From the NCBI RefSeq assembly GCF_002831645.1, contig NZ_CP025117.1:1619514-1683513 (forward strand): a stretch of 64,000 nt of DNA, given 5' to 3'. The position numbers and the translations under genes are program-made. This DNA is from Olleya sp. Bg11-27 (lineage in GTDB: Bacteria > Bacteroidota > Bacteroidia > Flavobacteriales > Flavobacteriaceae). Within the stretch, counting starts at the first letter, position 1; each line of letters begins with the position of its first letter. Positions 43,384-51,992 of the stretch are shown here, in pieces. A model generated the notes under the pieces. That model saw nothing but the letters and a program-made list of their open reading frames with translations, did not search any database and was not told the DNA's origin.

Positions 43384-46236
43384 TTAGTTTGCCTCTACAT
43401 ATGCTTCAATAGGCGCACAAGTACAAAATAAATTACGGTCTCCGTAAGCATCGTCAACACGACGTACTGAAGGCCAGAACTTGTTGTCTATCACGTAGTC
43501 AAGTGGATATGCTGCCTTTTCTCGAGAGTAAGGTAATAGCCATTCGTCACTAGTTAACATCGCTAAAGTGTGCGGTGCATTTTTTAACGGATTATTATCG
43601 TCATCCTTTGATGCGGCATCAATTTCTTTTCTAATAGAAATCATAGCATCACAAAAACGATCCATTTCTGCTTTGCTTTCGCTTTCTGTTGGCTCAATCA
43701 TCATCGTTCCTGCAACTGGAAAAGACACTGTTGGTGCATGAAAACCATAATCCATCAAACGTTTTGCAATATCTACAACTTCGATACCATTTGCTTTAAA
43801 CGGACGACAGTCGATAATCATTTCATGTGCTGCACGACCTTGCTCTCCAGAATACAATGTTTCATAAGCGCCTTGTAATCTGTGCTTGATGTAATTGGCA
43901 TTTAAAATAGCAATTTCAGTTGATTTTTTTAAACCTTCTGTAGCTAACATTTTAATGTAACCATAAGAAATTAAACAAACTAGAGCTGATCCAAAAGGCG
44001 CAGCAGAAATAGCACTAATGGCTTGGTCGCCTCCAGTTTTGATCACTGGATTACTTGGTAAAAATGGCACTAATTGTTTGGCAACGCATATTGGTCCAAC
44101 ACCTGGTCCACCACCACCGTGAGGTATAGCAAACGTTTTGTGTAAGTTTAAATGGCAAACATCTGCACCAATGTTACCTGGATTAGTTAAGCCTACTTGT
44201 GCATTCATGTTGGCTCCGTCCATGTAGACTTGACCACCATTATCGTGTATTATTTGTGTGATAATTTTAATTCCAGACTCATAAACACCATGTGTTGATG
44301 GATAGGTTACCATTAAGGCTGCTAAATTATCTTTATGTAATTCTGCTTTTTCACGTAAATCGTCAATATCGATATTACCGTTTTCATCTGCTTTAGTAAC
44401 AACCACTTTCATTCCGGCCATGACTGCACTTGCAGGATTGGTTCCATGAGCTGAACTTGGTATTAAACAGATGTTTCTGTGATGATCCTCTCTAGATTCG
44501 TGATACGCTCTAATAACCATTAATCCAGCATACTCACCTTGAGCACCAGAGTTTGGTTGTAAAGAGGTCCCCGCAAAACCTGTAATTTCCGTTAGTTGGT
44601 CTTCTAATGCTTTTAACATTTGTTGGTAACCTTCGGCTTGATCTATTGGCACAAATGGGTGAATACTTCCCCAGTTTGGATTACTTAATGGTAGCATTTC
44701 TGAGGCTGCATTCAGCTTCATTGTACAGGATCCAAGTGCAATCATAGAGTGATTTAATGCTAAATCTTTACGCTCTAATCTTTTTACGTAACGCATTAAT
44801 TCTGTTTCAGAATGGTGCGTATTGAAAACGTCTAAAGTTAAAAATGACGTTTGACGTTGGATTGAATCTTGAATATTGTTTGCGTCAGTAAAACCATCTA
44901 TTGTTACTGCCGGCTTTGTTTCCGCTTCAGCGAAAATTGAAATAATCTCGTTTAAATCGTTTACAGAAGTCGTTTCGTTTAGAGAAACCGTTACTGTAGT
45001 GTCATTAGGGTAATAAAAATTAACCTCACGTTGTTCTGCAATTGTTTTTACTGCAGACGCATTAGCTTTAAGCTGGATGGTATCAAAAAAGGCAGTGTTT
45101 ACTTGCTCGATTCCCATTTTAGTCAAGGCGTCGGCTAAAGTAGAGGTTGCATTGTGTACTTTATTAGCTATAAACGTCAAACCTTTTGGACCATGATACA
45201 CGGCGTACATACCAGCCATAACAGCTAATAATACTTGTGCAGTACAGATGTTAGAGGTTGCTTTGTCACGTTTAATGTGCTGCTCTCTAGTTTGTAAAGC
45301 CATACGTAAGGCTCTGTTGCCATTAGCGTCTTTTGTAACACCAATAATACGACCAGGAATGTCACGTTTGTAAGCTTCTTTAGTTGCAAAATAAGCGGCG
45401 TGTGGACCTCCGTAACCCATTGGGATACCAAAGCGTTGTGTAGTACCAACCACCACATCAGCACCAAATTTACCGGGCGCTTCTAATTTTACTAAACTTA
45501 AAATATCTGCAGCTACCGCTACTTTTATGTTATTAGCGTTAGCCTTTTCAATAAAAGTTTTGATGTCTGTAATTTGACCATCTTTTCCTGGGTATTGTAA
45601 AATAGCTCCAAAAAAGTCAGAAGAAAAATCAAATGCTGCTTCAGCTCCAATAACGAGTTCAATTCCAATTGGAGTTGCTCTTGTTTGTAATAATGAAAGT
45701 GTTTGCGGTAAAATAGCATCACTTACAAAAAACTTGCAAATCCCTGCTTTTTTCTGGTCACGTGCTCTAACCGAGAATAACAAACTCATAGCTTCTGCAG
45801 CAGCAGTACTTTCGTCTAATAAAGAGGCGTTTGCTAATTCCATTCCTGTTAAATCAGTAATCATGGTTTGGAAGTTAAGCAATGCTTCTAAACGTCCTTG
45901 CGCAATTTCTGCTTGATAAGGCGTGTAAGCTGTGTACCACCCCGGGTTTTCTAAAACGTTACGTTGTATAACGGCCGGTAGGATGGTAGGGTGATACCCT
46001 AATCCAATGTAGGTTTTATAAGTTTTGTTAAGTTTTGACAGGTTGTTAATATGATTTGAGTATTCATATTCTGTCATGGCTTCGTCTAATTGTAATTCTT
46101 TTTTAAGACGAATTGGTGCAGGAACGGTTTCAGAAATTAGTTGTTCTATTGAATCTGCATTAACTGTTTGAAGCATTAGTTTTTGATCATTTTCTCTAGG
46201 ACCAATGTGACGTAATGCGAAAGCGTTTGTATTCAT
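43384..46236 (-). CDS. gcvP: glycine dehydrogenase (aminomethyl-transferring), P protein
   Basis: A 950-residue full-length, single-chain P protein of the glycine cleavage system. It decarboxylates glycine on PLP and passes the aminomethyl group to lipoyl-H protein. Conserved blocks are RHIGP near the N-terminus, [32 protein letters not shown] and the glycine-rich [16 protein letters not shown], with PLP lysine Lys700. The N- and C-terminal halves are the usual internal duplication. It is monocistronic here; H and T protein genes are not in this window. Confidence 0.97.
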   Translation of the reverse strand: MNTNAFALRHIGPRENDQKLMLQTVNADSIEQLISETVPAPIRLKKELQLDEAMTEYEYSNHINNLSKLNKTYKTYIGLGYHPTILPAVIQRNVLENPGWYTAYTPYQAEIAQGRLEALLNFQTMITDLTGMELANASLLDESTAAAEAMSLLFSVRARDQKKAGICKFFVSDAILPQTLSLLQTRATPIGIELVIGAEAAFDFSSDFFGAILQYPGKDGQITDIKTFIEKANANNIKVAVAADILSLVKLEAPGKFGADVVVGTTQRFGIPMGYGGPHAAYFATKEAYKRDIPGRIIGVTKDANGNRALRMALQTREQHIKRDKATSNICTAQVLLAVMAGMYAVYHGPKGLTFIANKVHNATSTLADALTKMGIEQVNTAFFDTIQLKANASAVKTIAEQREVNFYYPNDTTVTVSLNETTSVNDLNEIISIFAEAETKPAVTIDGFTDANNIQDSIQRQTSFLTLDVFNTHHSETELMRYVKRLERKDLALNHSMIALGSCTMKLNAASEMLPLSNPNWGSIHPFVPIDQAEGYQQMLKALEDQLTEITGFAGTSLQPNSGAQGEYAGLMVIRAYHESREDHHRNICLIPSSAHGTNPASAVMAGMKVVVTKADENGNIDIDDLREKAELHKDNLAALMVTYPSTHGVYESGIKIITQIIHDNGGQVYMDGANMNAQVGLTNPGNIGADVCHLNLHKTFAIPHGGGGPGVGPICVAKQLVPFLPSNPVIKTGGDQAISAISAAPFGSALVCLISYGYIKMLATEGLKKSTEIAILNANYIKHRLQGAYETLYSGEQGRAAHEMIIDCRPFKANGIEVVDIAKRLMDYGFHAPTVSFPVAGTMMIEPTESESKAEMDRFCDAMISIRKEIDAASKDDDNNPLKNAPHTLAMLTSDEWLLPYSREKAAYPLDYVIDNKFWPSVRRVDDAYGDRNLFCTCAPIEAYVEAN

Positions 46237-46398
46237 TTGTGTTGTGTTGTTAATGTCCTATTTTAAAGGACTGACAATAAATTATAGTTGCTTTTTTAAT
46301 GATTGCAAAATTAACAAAATCTAATAGAAAGTTTTGTTAAAAATTGAAAGTTTTCAACTATTAGCCTCCTTTATTAACAGATTAATTATTTTTGCCTA

Positions 46399-47226
46399 AT
46401 GAAGGCGTTAAAACAACTTTTAGATTTTTACATAAATAGCAGTGTCCATGTTGCTTTAGCTGTGTACGCATTAAGCTGGGTGACTCTTAAAAAGTTTGAT
46501 GTCAATTATGATAGTAGTGTCTTGTGGTTTAATTTTTATGCTACGATTACTGGTTATAATTTTGTAAAGTATTTTGGGATTGCCAAGTGGCACCATAGAA
46601 GCTTGGCGAGTTGGTTGCGCGTCACACAAGTGTTTTCTTTAGGATGCTTTATTTTAATGTGCTATTATGCCTTACAGTTAGCGGAGGAGTCGTTGATTTT
46701 GATTGCGATTTTTGGAGGAGTTACTTTTTTATATGCCATTCCTTTTTTACCAAAAAAATGGTATTTGGATACACAACAAAATCTAAGAGATATTAGTGGT
46801 TTAAAAGTATATGTTATTGCTTTGGTGTGGAGTGGGGTAACCGTTATTTTGCCACTAGTAAATAACCAAGTAGGTTTTAGTGAGGACGTTATCGTGTCCG
46901 TAATACAAATCTTTATATTCGTAATTGCCTTAATGTTGCCTTTTGAAATTATAGACTTACGGTATGATAGCCTCAAATTAGCAACGATACCTCAGAAAAT
47001 AGGAGTGAAGCGTACAAAACTATTAGGATTTGTATTGTTACTAGTCTTTTATGTTTCAGAATTTTTTAAAAACACTATTAAAACAGACTATTTGATAATA
47101 CAATTAATAGTCTGTCTAGTGTTAGGTATATTTATGCTATTTGCTAACCAAAACAGAACAAAATATTATACGTCCTTGTGGTTAGAAGCTTTGCCTGTTT
47201 TTTGGCTAGTGTTGATGCTTATTTAA
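46399..47226 (+). CDS. UbiA-like integral membrane protein
   Basis: A 275-residue protein with about eight membrane helices. The loop DLRYDSLKLATIPQKIGVKR resembles the second aspartate-rich motif of UbiA prenyltransferases, but the first DDxxD-type motif is weak or absent (NFVKYFGIAKWHHR region), so catalytic activity is uncertain. Flavobacterial relatives are usually labelled hypothetical. The start ATG lies only 4 nt after TATTTTTG, a good -7 box, so the mRNA may be leaderless. The 3' end overlaps the convergent small Cys-rich gene by 21 bp. Confidence 0.7.
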   Translation: MKALKQLLDFYINSSVHVALAVYALSWVTLKKFDVNYDSSVLWFNFYATITGYNFVKYFGIAKWHHRSLASWLRVTQVFSLGCFILMCYYALQLAEESLILIAIFGGVTFLYAIPFLPKKWYLDTQQNLRDISGLKVYVIALVWSGVTVILPLVNNQVGFSEDVIVSVIQIFIFVIALMLPFEIIDLRYDSLKLATIPQKIGVKRTKLLGFVLLLVFYVSEFFKNTIKTDYLIIQLIVCLVLGIFMLFANQNRTKYYTSLWLEALPVFWLVLMLI

Positions 47227-47463
47227 TTCTTTTTCAAAAGACGACTTAATGGTATCTTTTTCTGTAGAAGATAAGTTTTTTGATTTCACTTTTTCGATTA
47301 AAGCCGTAAGCTTACCGTTGGTTTCGGAATGCTGCCTACATACTTTACATATTAAAGTATGAAATTTAAACTTCACTTTTTCCCATATTGAAGCTTCGTG
47401 ATATTGTGCTTTGTCACAAATGTGACCGGATTCCTCGCAAGAAATCATAAATTTATTCTTCAT
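47206..47463 (-). CDS. small Cys/His-rich protein, possible zinc-finger anti-sigma
   Basis: An 85-residue protein starting at ATG 47461-47463, two nt after the sigma stop codon; an upstream ATG at 47475 would add four residues and overlap the sigma gene. Cysteines and histidines occur in CEESGHICDKAQYHEAS and in HTLICKVCRQHSE, a spacing that could bind zinc like small cytoplasmic anti-sigma factors. It directly follows an ECF sigma gene, which supports a role as its regulator. No membrane helix is seen. The 3' end overlaps the convergent UbiA-like gene. Confidence 0.75.
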   Translation of the reverse strand: MKNKFMISCEESGHICDKAQYHEASIWEKVKFKFHTLICKVCRQHSETNGKLTALIEKVKSKNLSSTEKDTIKSSFEKELNKHQH

Positions 47464-47465
47464 TT

Positions 47466-48020
47466 TTAAAACCAATTATTTTGTAAACAACTTGCCATAG
47501 ATACTCGGGCTCTGTGTATTATAACCCATAGATTAGACGCAGTAATTTCTAATTCATTACAAATAGTTTCCGTTTCGTAATTTAAAATCGTTTTCATTTC
47601 AAATATTTGAGCTTGCTTTTTTGGTAATTTTGATAAGCAATTTTCAATTGCATCGGCTAACTCTGTATTTTCAATTTGGTCTTCAGCTGTTTTATCATAG
47701 GGATCTGCAACGCGTTCTTCTAACCAATCACCTTCAGTTTCGCTGTCACTATTATAGGACATTCTAACTTCTGCTTTTCCTTTGTTAGAGTTGATTTTAC
47801 GATAATGGTCAATAACTTTTCTTTTTAAAATGGAAACTAACCACGTACGTTCGCTGGCTTCGCCTTTAAAATTTTTCATACTTTTTAGGCCAGCTAAAAA
47901 TGTTTCAGAGACTAAATCTTGCGCGATAGCCCTATCATTTACACGTGTGATGGTGTAATTAAACAGGTAATCGCTGTATAAATCAATCCATTTATTGGGA
48001 TCTATTTTGTGATTAGGCAT
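47466..48020 (-). CDS. ECF-family RNA polymerase sigma factor
   Basis: A 184-residue sigma-70 protein with region 2 (AIAQDLVSETFLAGLKSMKNFKG, given as its middle part, and TWLVSILKRKVIDHYRK) and region 4 (LNYETETICNELEITASNLWVIIHRAR, abbreviated). The sequence resembles the flavobacterial sigma factors whose operons end with a small CxxC/His protein, as here. Start ATG at 48018-48020. The regulon is unknown. Confidence 0.92.
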   Translation of the reverse strand: MPNHKIDPNKWIDLYSDYLFNYTITRVNDRAIAQDLVSETFLAGLKSMKNFKGEASERTWLVSILKRKVIDHYRKINSNKGKAEVRMSYNSDSETEGDWLEERVADPYDKTAEDQIENTELADAIENCLSKLPKKQAQIFEMKTILNYETETICNELEITASNLWVIIHRARVSMASCLQNNWF

Positions 48021-48077
48021 ATAATTAATTTTTCTTTTTCAGGCTAAAAATAGTAAAATTAGAATAAACCTTAAGTT

Positions 48078-48977
48078 TTATTTTTTTATTAAATCTTTTA
48101 ATGCTGTTTTTATGTTTGTATACTTAAATGTAAATCCATGCTGAAGCAGTTTTTCAGGGAGTACATTTCTGCTTTTTGTAACTAATTCTGTTTCTGTACC
48201 TATAAAAAAGGCCCCTAATTTTAAAAGCCACAATGGATGAGATAATCCAAACGGTATTTTTAAGACATGTCTCAAATTTTGCATGAGTGTTTTGTTGTCT
48301 GTGGGTTGAGGGACACAAAGATTAAATATGCCTTCTAGATTGTTGTCCATTAAAAACTGAATAGCATTAGTAAAGTCAGTTTCATGTATCCAGCTTACTT
48401 TTTGATGTCCGGATGTTTGTTTACCTCCCAAACCAAATCGTGTCAGTTGTTTCAATGGGATTAAGGCGCCACCATTTTTACCGAATACAATGGAGGTGCG
48501 TAAGATTACTTTTTTTGTTTTCGGAGTTGTTATTGCGTTAAAAGTTTGTTCCCAGGATTTAGCAATGTTCATGGAAAAGTCATCACCTATTATTCCGTTT
48601 TTCTCGGTATTTGGTGTGTCTAATGATCCTTTATATATTGTTGCAGTGGAGGAATTAAACCAATATTTAGGTGGGTTATCACATAAGTTGACAGCTAATC
48701 CAAGTAAATTGGTGGTGTCAATTCTTGAATTGGAAATTGCTTTTTTGTTTTTATCTGTATATCTACAGTCCACAGATTTTCCTGATAGATTTATTAATGC
48801 GTGTGCGTTTTCTAAATGCTTAGTCCAGTCACCAAGTTCTTTTCCGTCCCAGTGTATATCGTTTTTTGATTTTGGCTGTCTACTTAAAATCAAAACAGTA
48901 TATTTTTGTTTTGTAAAATGCTTTTTTAAGGCTTGCCCTAAAAATCCAGTACCGCCAGCTATAATTATTGTTTTCAT
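48078..48977 (-). CDS. TIGR01777-family NAD-dependent epimerase-like oxidoreductase
   Basis: A 299-residue extended short-chain dehydrogenase. The N-terminal IIAGGTGFLGQALKK binds NAD(P), NLSGKSV and the SSTATIYKG region hold the active-site Ser/Tyr area, and KKVILRTSIVFGKNGGAL is typical. The C-terminal DUF1731 segment (NVLPEKLLQHGF) identifies the TIGR01777 family (YfcH-like). The substrate is unknown. It is the last gene of the GbsR-linked operon, 8 nt after the methyltransferase gene. Confidence 0.92.
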   Translation of the reverse strand: MKTIIIAGGTGFLGQALKKHFTKQKYTVLILSRQPKSKNDIHWDGKELGDWTKHLENAHALINLSGKSVDCRYTDKNKKAISNSRIDTTNLLGLAVNLCDNPPKYWFNSSTATIYKGSLDTPNTEKNGIIGDDFSMNIAKSWEQTFNAITTPKTKKVILRTSIVFGKNGGALIPLKQLTRFGLGGKQTSGHQKVSWIHETDFTNAIQFLMDNNLEGIFNLCVPQPTDNKTLMQNLRHVLKIPFGLSHPLWLLKLGAFFIGTETELVTKSRNVLPEKLLQHGFTFKYTNIKTALKDLIKK

Positions 48978-48985
48978 TATTTAAT

Positions 48986-49861
48986 TTATTTAGTACAAGT
49001 TATAATGTAATACCCAAAACTTTTCATGTGCAGACCAGATAATAGAGCATAGAAAGACCCTAGTAAGTTGTGCAGACTTTCTTTTTTAAAACCTTTAAGT
49101 GTTATTAGGTTTTTTAGGAAGAAACCCATAATGGTAAACGGAACATGTAATACAGAAGGGGCTACTCTAAGTGAAGCATCTTCTATTTTAATATTTGTAA
49201 AGCCGACAGATTGAAGCTTTTTAACCATGTTGTTTCTGGTTTCTAGCTTTTCTAAACTCCAATGATTACATAGTTTGTGATACGCGTATTTTCCACCATA
49301 ACACAATTCTGTTTCTTCTTTTTTTAAGAAAGCATCAGCAATAACTAATGTGCCATCAGGTTTTAAGATTCGGTATGCTTCTTTAAGTGCCGTTCTACTG
49401 TGACCAGAATGACAGAAACTTTCTATGGCTAAAGCAGAATCAAAACTGTTAGTTTTAAACGAGGTGTTATTATAGTTTTCTTTAAGGATTGTTCCTTTTA
49501 AGCCTTTTAATAATGTATTGCCTTGTTTAACTTGAAAGTTAGATAGTGTGACACCAATAGCGGTCAGATTTTTATGTTTTCGAATAGCATATCGCATGGA
49601 GCCTCCCATACCGCAACCTAAATCTATTAAAGTTGCTTTTTTGTTAGTGTAATTAAAGCGACTGATTACTTGGTTTGTCATTTGGTTTAACATCTCATCT
49701 CTTTTAAAAGGGTTTGTTTTAAAAGGAATGTAGTAACCAAAATGCATATTAAAATCTTTACTCCAAAATTCATAGTCTTCTGTTGCTTCGTTATAAAAGT
49801 CAACCATTTCTATTTTGTTTTGTTCTGACTGATCCAGTTGTGCTGAGAGTATTGTTTTCAT
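48986..49861 (-). CDS. class I SAM-dependent methyltransferase (small-molecule or lipid type)
   Basis: A 291-residue methyltransferase with motif I LIDLGCGMGGSMRYAI, motif II GVTLSNFQVKQG, acidic SFDSALAIESFCHSGH and post motif LKPDGTLVIADAF. It resembles the sterol/tocopherol and cyclopropane-fatty-acid synthase group, whose substrates are lipids or quinones. The C-terminal hydrophobic stretch (PFTIMGFFLKNLITL) could touch the membrane. Together with four small membrane proteins and an oxidoreductase in one operon, a membrane-lipid modification role is a reasonable but unproven guess. Confidence 0.88.
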   Translation of the reverse strand: MKTILSAQLDQSEQNKIEMVDFYNEATEDYEFWSKDFNMHFGYYIPFKTNPFKRDEMLNQMTNQVISRFNYTNKKATLIDLGCGMGGSMRYAIRKHKNLTAIGVTLSNFQVKQGNTLLKGLKGTILKENYNNTSFKTNSFDSALAIESFCHSGHSRTALKEAYRILKPDGTLVIADAFLKKEETELCYGGKYAYHKLCNHWSLEKLETRNNMVKKLQSVGFTNIKIEDASLRVAPSVLHVPFTIMGFFLKNLITLKGFKKESLHNLLGSFYALLSGLHMKSFGYYIITCTK

Positions 49862-49877
49862 AAGTCTTACGTTTTAA

Positions 49878-50306
49878 TTAATGGCATATGTTTAAAATGA
49901 ATAACCAAGTATATATAATTGCGAATGTCACAAATAGGGTGTTCATAAAGTAACTTCCTATTTTGAAAATAGTTTTTTGCGGGATGTCGTACATAGGGTA
50001 GTAAGCAATTTGCGTGGCTACTTTACCAACCCAATAGGCAGCAATTAGTCCTGTTAATGCGATTGCTAAGTGTGTTCCGTTTTTTAAATCTGTAGGTATT
50101 AGAATTGCTATTAATCCAAAAGAGAAATTTAAACCTTGGATATAACGCCCATAAGTTTTAGTAATTTCTTGATTTAAAGGTTTTAGTTGTTTAACATCAT
50201 TATACCAATCAAAAACGTTATGACGGATATAAGGATAGATAAGAGCAGTGAATATTTGGCCACAGCCTCCTAAGATTATTAACCAATTTGGAATTTGAAT
50301 TGTCAT
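49878..50306 (-). CDS. small integral membrane protein of the GbsR-linked operon
   Basis: About 142 residues from the ATG at 50304-50306, which overlaps the TGA of the upstream gene (ATGA). Four hydrophobic helices (PNWLIILGGCGQIFTALI, the FSFGLIAILIP region, LAIALTGLIAAYWVG and MNTLFVTFAIIYTWLFIL) are predicted. A longer in-frame start at 50372 would lie inside the neighbour and is less likely. No family was recognised. Confidence 0.72.
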   Translation of the reverse strand: MTIQIPNWLIILGGCGQIFTALIYPYIRHNVFDWYNDVKQLKPLNQEITKTYGRYIQGLNFSFGLIAILIPTDLKNGTHLAIALTGLIAAYWVGKVATQIAYYPMYDIPQKTIFKIGSYFMNTLFVTFAIIYTWLFILNICH

Positions 50307-50626
50307 GATTTTGAGATATTGTAAGTTATGTATAAATGAAAACAAGCTAAGAATAAGGACACTATTGCCCACATAAATAAAACACCTAATTCTTCACCTT
50401 TTAATTGTTTAAAAAATATAACCAGAAACACTGTTAGCACTGCGTAGCTAGTAAAAAGTATTCGGTTTGTTTTAGTTAGCGTTTTAAATCTATTAATTAT
50501 AATTAGGCTTATTACTATTTGTATAGTCCCTAAAATAGGTAGTGCTATTATTCCGCCCCAAAAAGTTAAACTAAGTAATATAGTTATTAAGACTGACCAA
50601 TAATTGATGTGATATACGTTTTTCAT
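50303..50626 (-). CDS. small integral membrane protein of the GbsR-linked operon
   Basis: 107 residues from ATG 50624-50626, chosen over the upstream in-frame start at 50692, which would overlap the preceding gene. About four membrane helices are predicted. The TIQIVISLIIINR segment is comparable to GIMQLIIALYL and GTLQVISALGL in the next two genes, so the three are probably divergent paralogues. Function unknown. Confidence 0.7.
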   Translation of the reverse strand: MKNVYHINYWSVLITILLSLTFWGGIIALPILGTIQIVISLIIINRFKTLTKTNRILFTSYAVLTVFLVIFFKQLKGEELGVLFMWAIVSLFLACFHLYITYNISKS

Positions 50627-50642
50627 AATCTTAAAATTAACC

Positions 50643-50981
50643 TTAGGACTCTTTTGATATCTGGTAATTAACAAACAATAAGTATAGTCCAATACACATA
50701 GGGATTATTAATAGAAAAATGGCGTTGTAATCTTCTAGAGTTAACAGGTTTGCAAATACGACATAAGAAATAAGCCAAATTGCAATTTGTATCCAATAGT
50801 AACTTAGTAGTTTTTTGTTTGCTTTGGAGTATCGGTATGATTTAGTTTGTAGATATAGTGCTATAATTAGTTGCATTATTCCTAGAGCTAATTGTGCAAG
50901 TGCACCATATACTATTTCTATTAAGAATAGTAAAATGACAAATAGGTAGGTAACTAGGTTAAACGTGAATGTGTTTTTCAT
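50643..50981 (-). CDS. small integral membrane protein of the GbsR-linked operon
   Basis: 112 residues with four predicted helices. It shares the layout helix, (A)Q(I/L)xLGxxQ(L/V)I(I/S)AL, Lys-rich loop, YYW(I/L), two helices with the genes on either side. The gene overlaps the preceding one by 23 bp. No known domain was recognised. Confidence 0.72.
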   Translation of the reverse strand: MKNTFTFNLVTYLFVILLFLIEIVYGALAQLALGIMQLIIALYLQTKSYRYSKANKKLLSYYWIQIAIWLISYVVFANLLTLEDYNAIFLLIIPMCIGLYLLFVNYQISKES

Positions 50982-51312
50982 GAAGTTTTTTTGTTATTGA
51001 GTGAAGTATTGTAACAAAATATATAGCAATACTTATTGGTATTATTATGATTAGAAAGACAACGATAAATCCATTGTTAATGTTATCTGTAGCTAACCAT
51101 CCTAAACCATAGGTTATTGTTAATAACCAATAGACCAGCAATTCTTTTTTGTTTTTAATAGATAATTTATTCCAAATAAATAAAAGACCTAAAGCGCTTA
51201 TTACTTGTAGTGTGCCTAATACTATTTGTGCATAGAGTCCTAAGAAAATAGTTAGGTAAAGTATTAGTGTTGTTATTAACGCAATCTTGTTAATTAAATA
51301 GATGATTCTCAT
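50959..51312 (-). CDS. small integral membrane protein, first gene of the GbsR-linked operon
   Basis: 117 residues from ATG 51310-51312, with four predicted helices and the IVLGTLQVISALGLL motif shared with its downstream neighbours. An in-frame GTG at 51343-51345 exists but lies inside the palindromic operator, so the ATG is preferred. As first gene of the operon it sits 16 nt downstream of the operator at 51329-51354. Confidence 0.75.
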   Translation of the reverse strand: MRIIYLINKIALITTLILYLTIFLGLYAQIVLGTLQVISALGLLFIWNKLSIKNKKELLVYWLLTITYGLGWLATDNINNGFIVVFLIIIIPISIAIYFVTILHSITKKLHEKHIHV

Positions 51313-51328
51313 AGTTATAGTTTTTATG

Positions 51329-51354
51329 AAACTTTCAGAAATCACTGAAAGTTT
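51329..51354. promoter_or_regulatory. operator palindrome in front of the small membrane protein operon
   Basis: A 26-bp inverted repeat with 10-bp arms AAACTTTCAG (51329-51338) and CTGAAAGTTT (51345-51354) around the 6-nt spacer AAATCA. Arms and spacing are the same as in the palindrome before the GbsR-family regulator gene. It lies between the regulator gene and the first operon gene. Confidence 0.8.
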
Positions 51355-51367
51355 ATTGTAAATTTTT

Positions 51368-51871
51368 TTATTTGAAAAGTTTAAGTAAAGATTTTGTAAT
51401 CCAGTTCTGTTTTTGATTTACTAATTTGTTTATCATCACATCCATAGTTTCTGTTAATTCGTGAAGCGCTTTAGTTTGTTTAATTAATTCTTTAGTTTTT
51501 GCTGTTCCATCATCTGTAATACTAGACACATCGTTTAATACTTTTACTACAGGTTTGATTTCTCTTCTGCTGCGTTCTACTGCAATAATTCTTGCTAATT
51601 CTTGTACGTCTTTTTCAGTAGTAAAAAACTCTTTACGTTCTCCAGCAACTAATGTTTTGGTTACAATTCCCCAATCCATTAATTGTCTTAGATTCATACT
51701 TGTATTTCCTCTAGAGATTTTTAAATCCTCCATGATCTCCTCCATAGATAATGGTTTAGTGGATATAAAAAGAAGCGCTTGTATTTGTGCCATAGCCTTG
51801 TTTATTCCCCATAAAGAACCTAAACTTCCCCAAGTACTAATAAATTTATCTTTTGCTTCTTGATATTCCAT
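51368..51871 (-). CDS. GbsR/MarR-family transcriptional regulator
   Basis: A 167-residue DNA-binding protein with a winged helix: LLFISTKPLSMEEIMEDL, SRGNTSMNLRQLMDWG (recognition helix) and the wing KTLVAGERKEFFT. The C-terminal part (about residues 100-167) is a helical dimerisation/sensor region. The N-terminal FISTWGSLGSLWG is the hallmark of the GbsR-like group. By its two flanking palindromes it probably represses itself and the downstream membrane-protein operon. The effector is unknown; B. subtilis GbsR responds to choline, which does not need to hold here. Confidence 0.9.
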   Translation of the reverse strand: MEYQEAKDKFISTWGSLGSLWGINKAMAQIQALLFISTKPLSMEEIMEDLKISRGNTSMNLRQLMDWGIVTKTLVAGERKEFFTTEKDVQELARIIAVERSRREIKPVVKVLNDVSSITDDGTAKTKELIKQTKALHELTETMDVMINKLVNQKQNWITKSLLKLFK

Positions 51872-51895
51872 GACACAAAGATATAGTTTATTTTT

Positions 51896-51921
51896 AAACT
51901 TTCAGTAATTACTGAAAGTTT
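51896..51921. promoter_or_regulatory. operator palindrome in front of the GbsR-family regulator gene
   Basis: A perfect 26-bp palindrome: arms AAACTTTCAG (51896-51905) and CTGAAAGTTT (51912-51921) with the self-complementary spacer TAATTA. It is 24 nt upstream of the regulator ATG, where it would block its promoter. Confidence 0.82.
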
Positions 51922-51934
51922 AATTTATTTAAAT

Positions 51935-51967
51935 GAAAAAACCATTCCTAATTTAATTAAGAATGGC
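51935..51967 (-). terminator. terminator of the M3 peptidase gene
   Basis: On the minus strand CCATTC (complement of 51961-51966) and GAATGG (complement of 51942-51947) pair, extended by A-T pairs, and are followed by six T. Confidence 0.65.
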
Positions 51968-51992
51968 TTGATTTATTATGTTTAAATATGGA

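Noticed and set aside
48490-48984. 164-codon plus-strand ORF
   Set aside because: It is the reverse of the TIGR01777 oxidoreductase gene.
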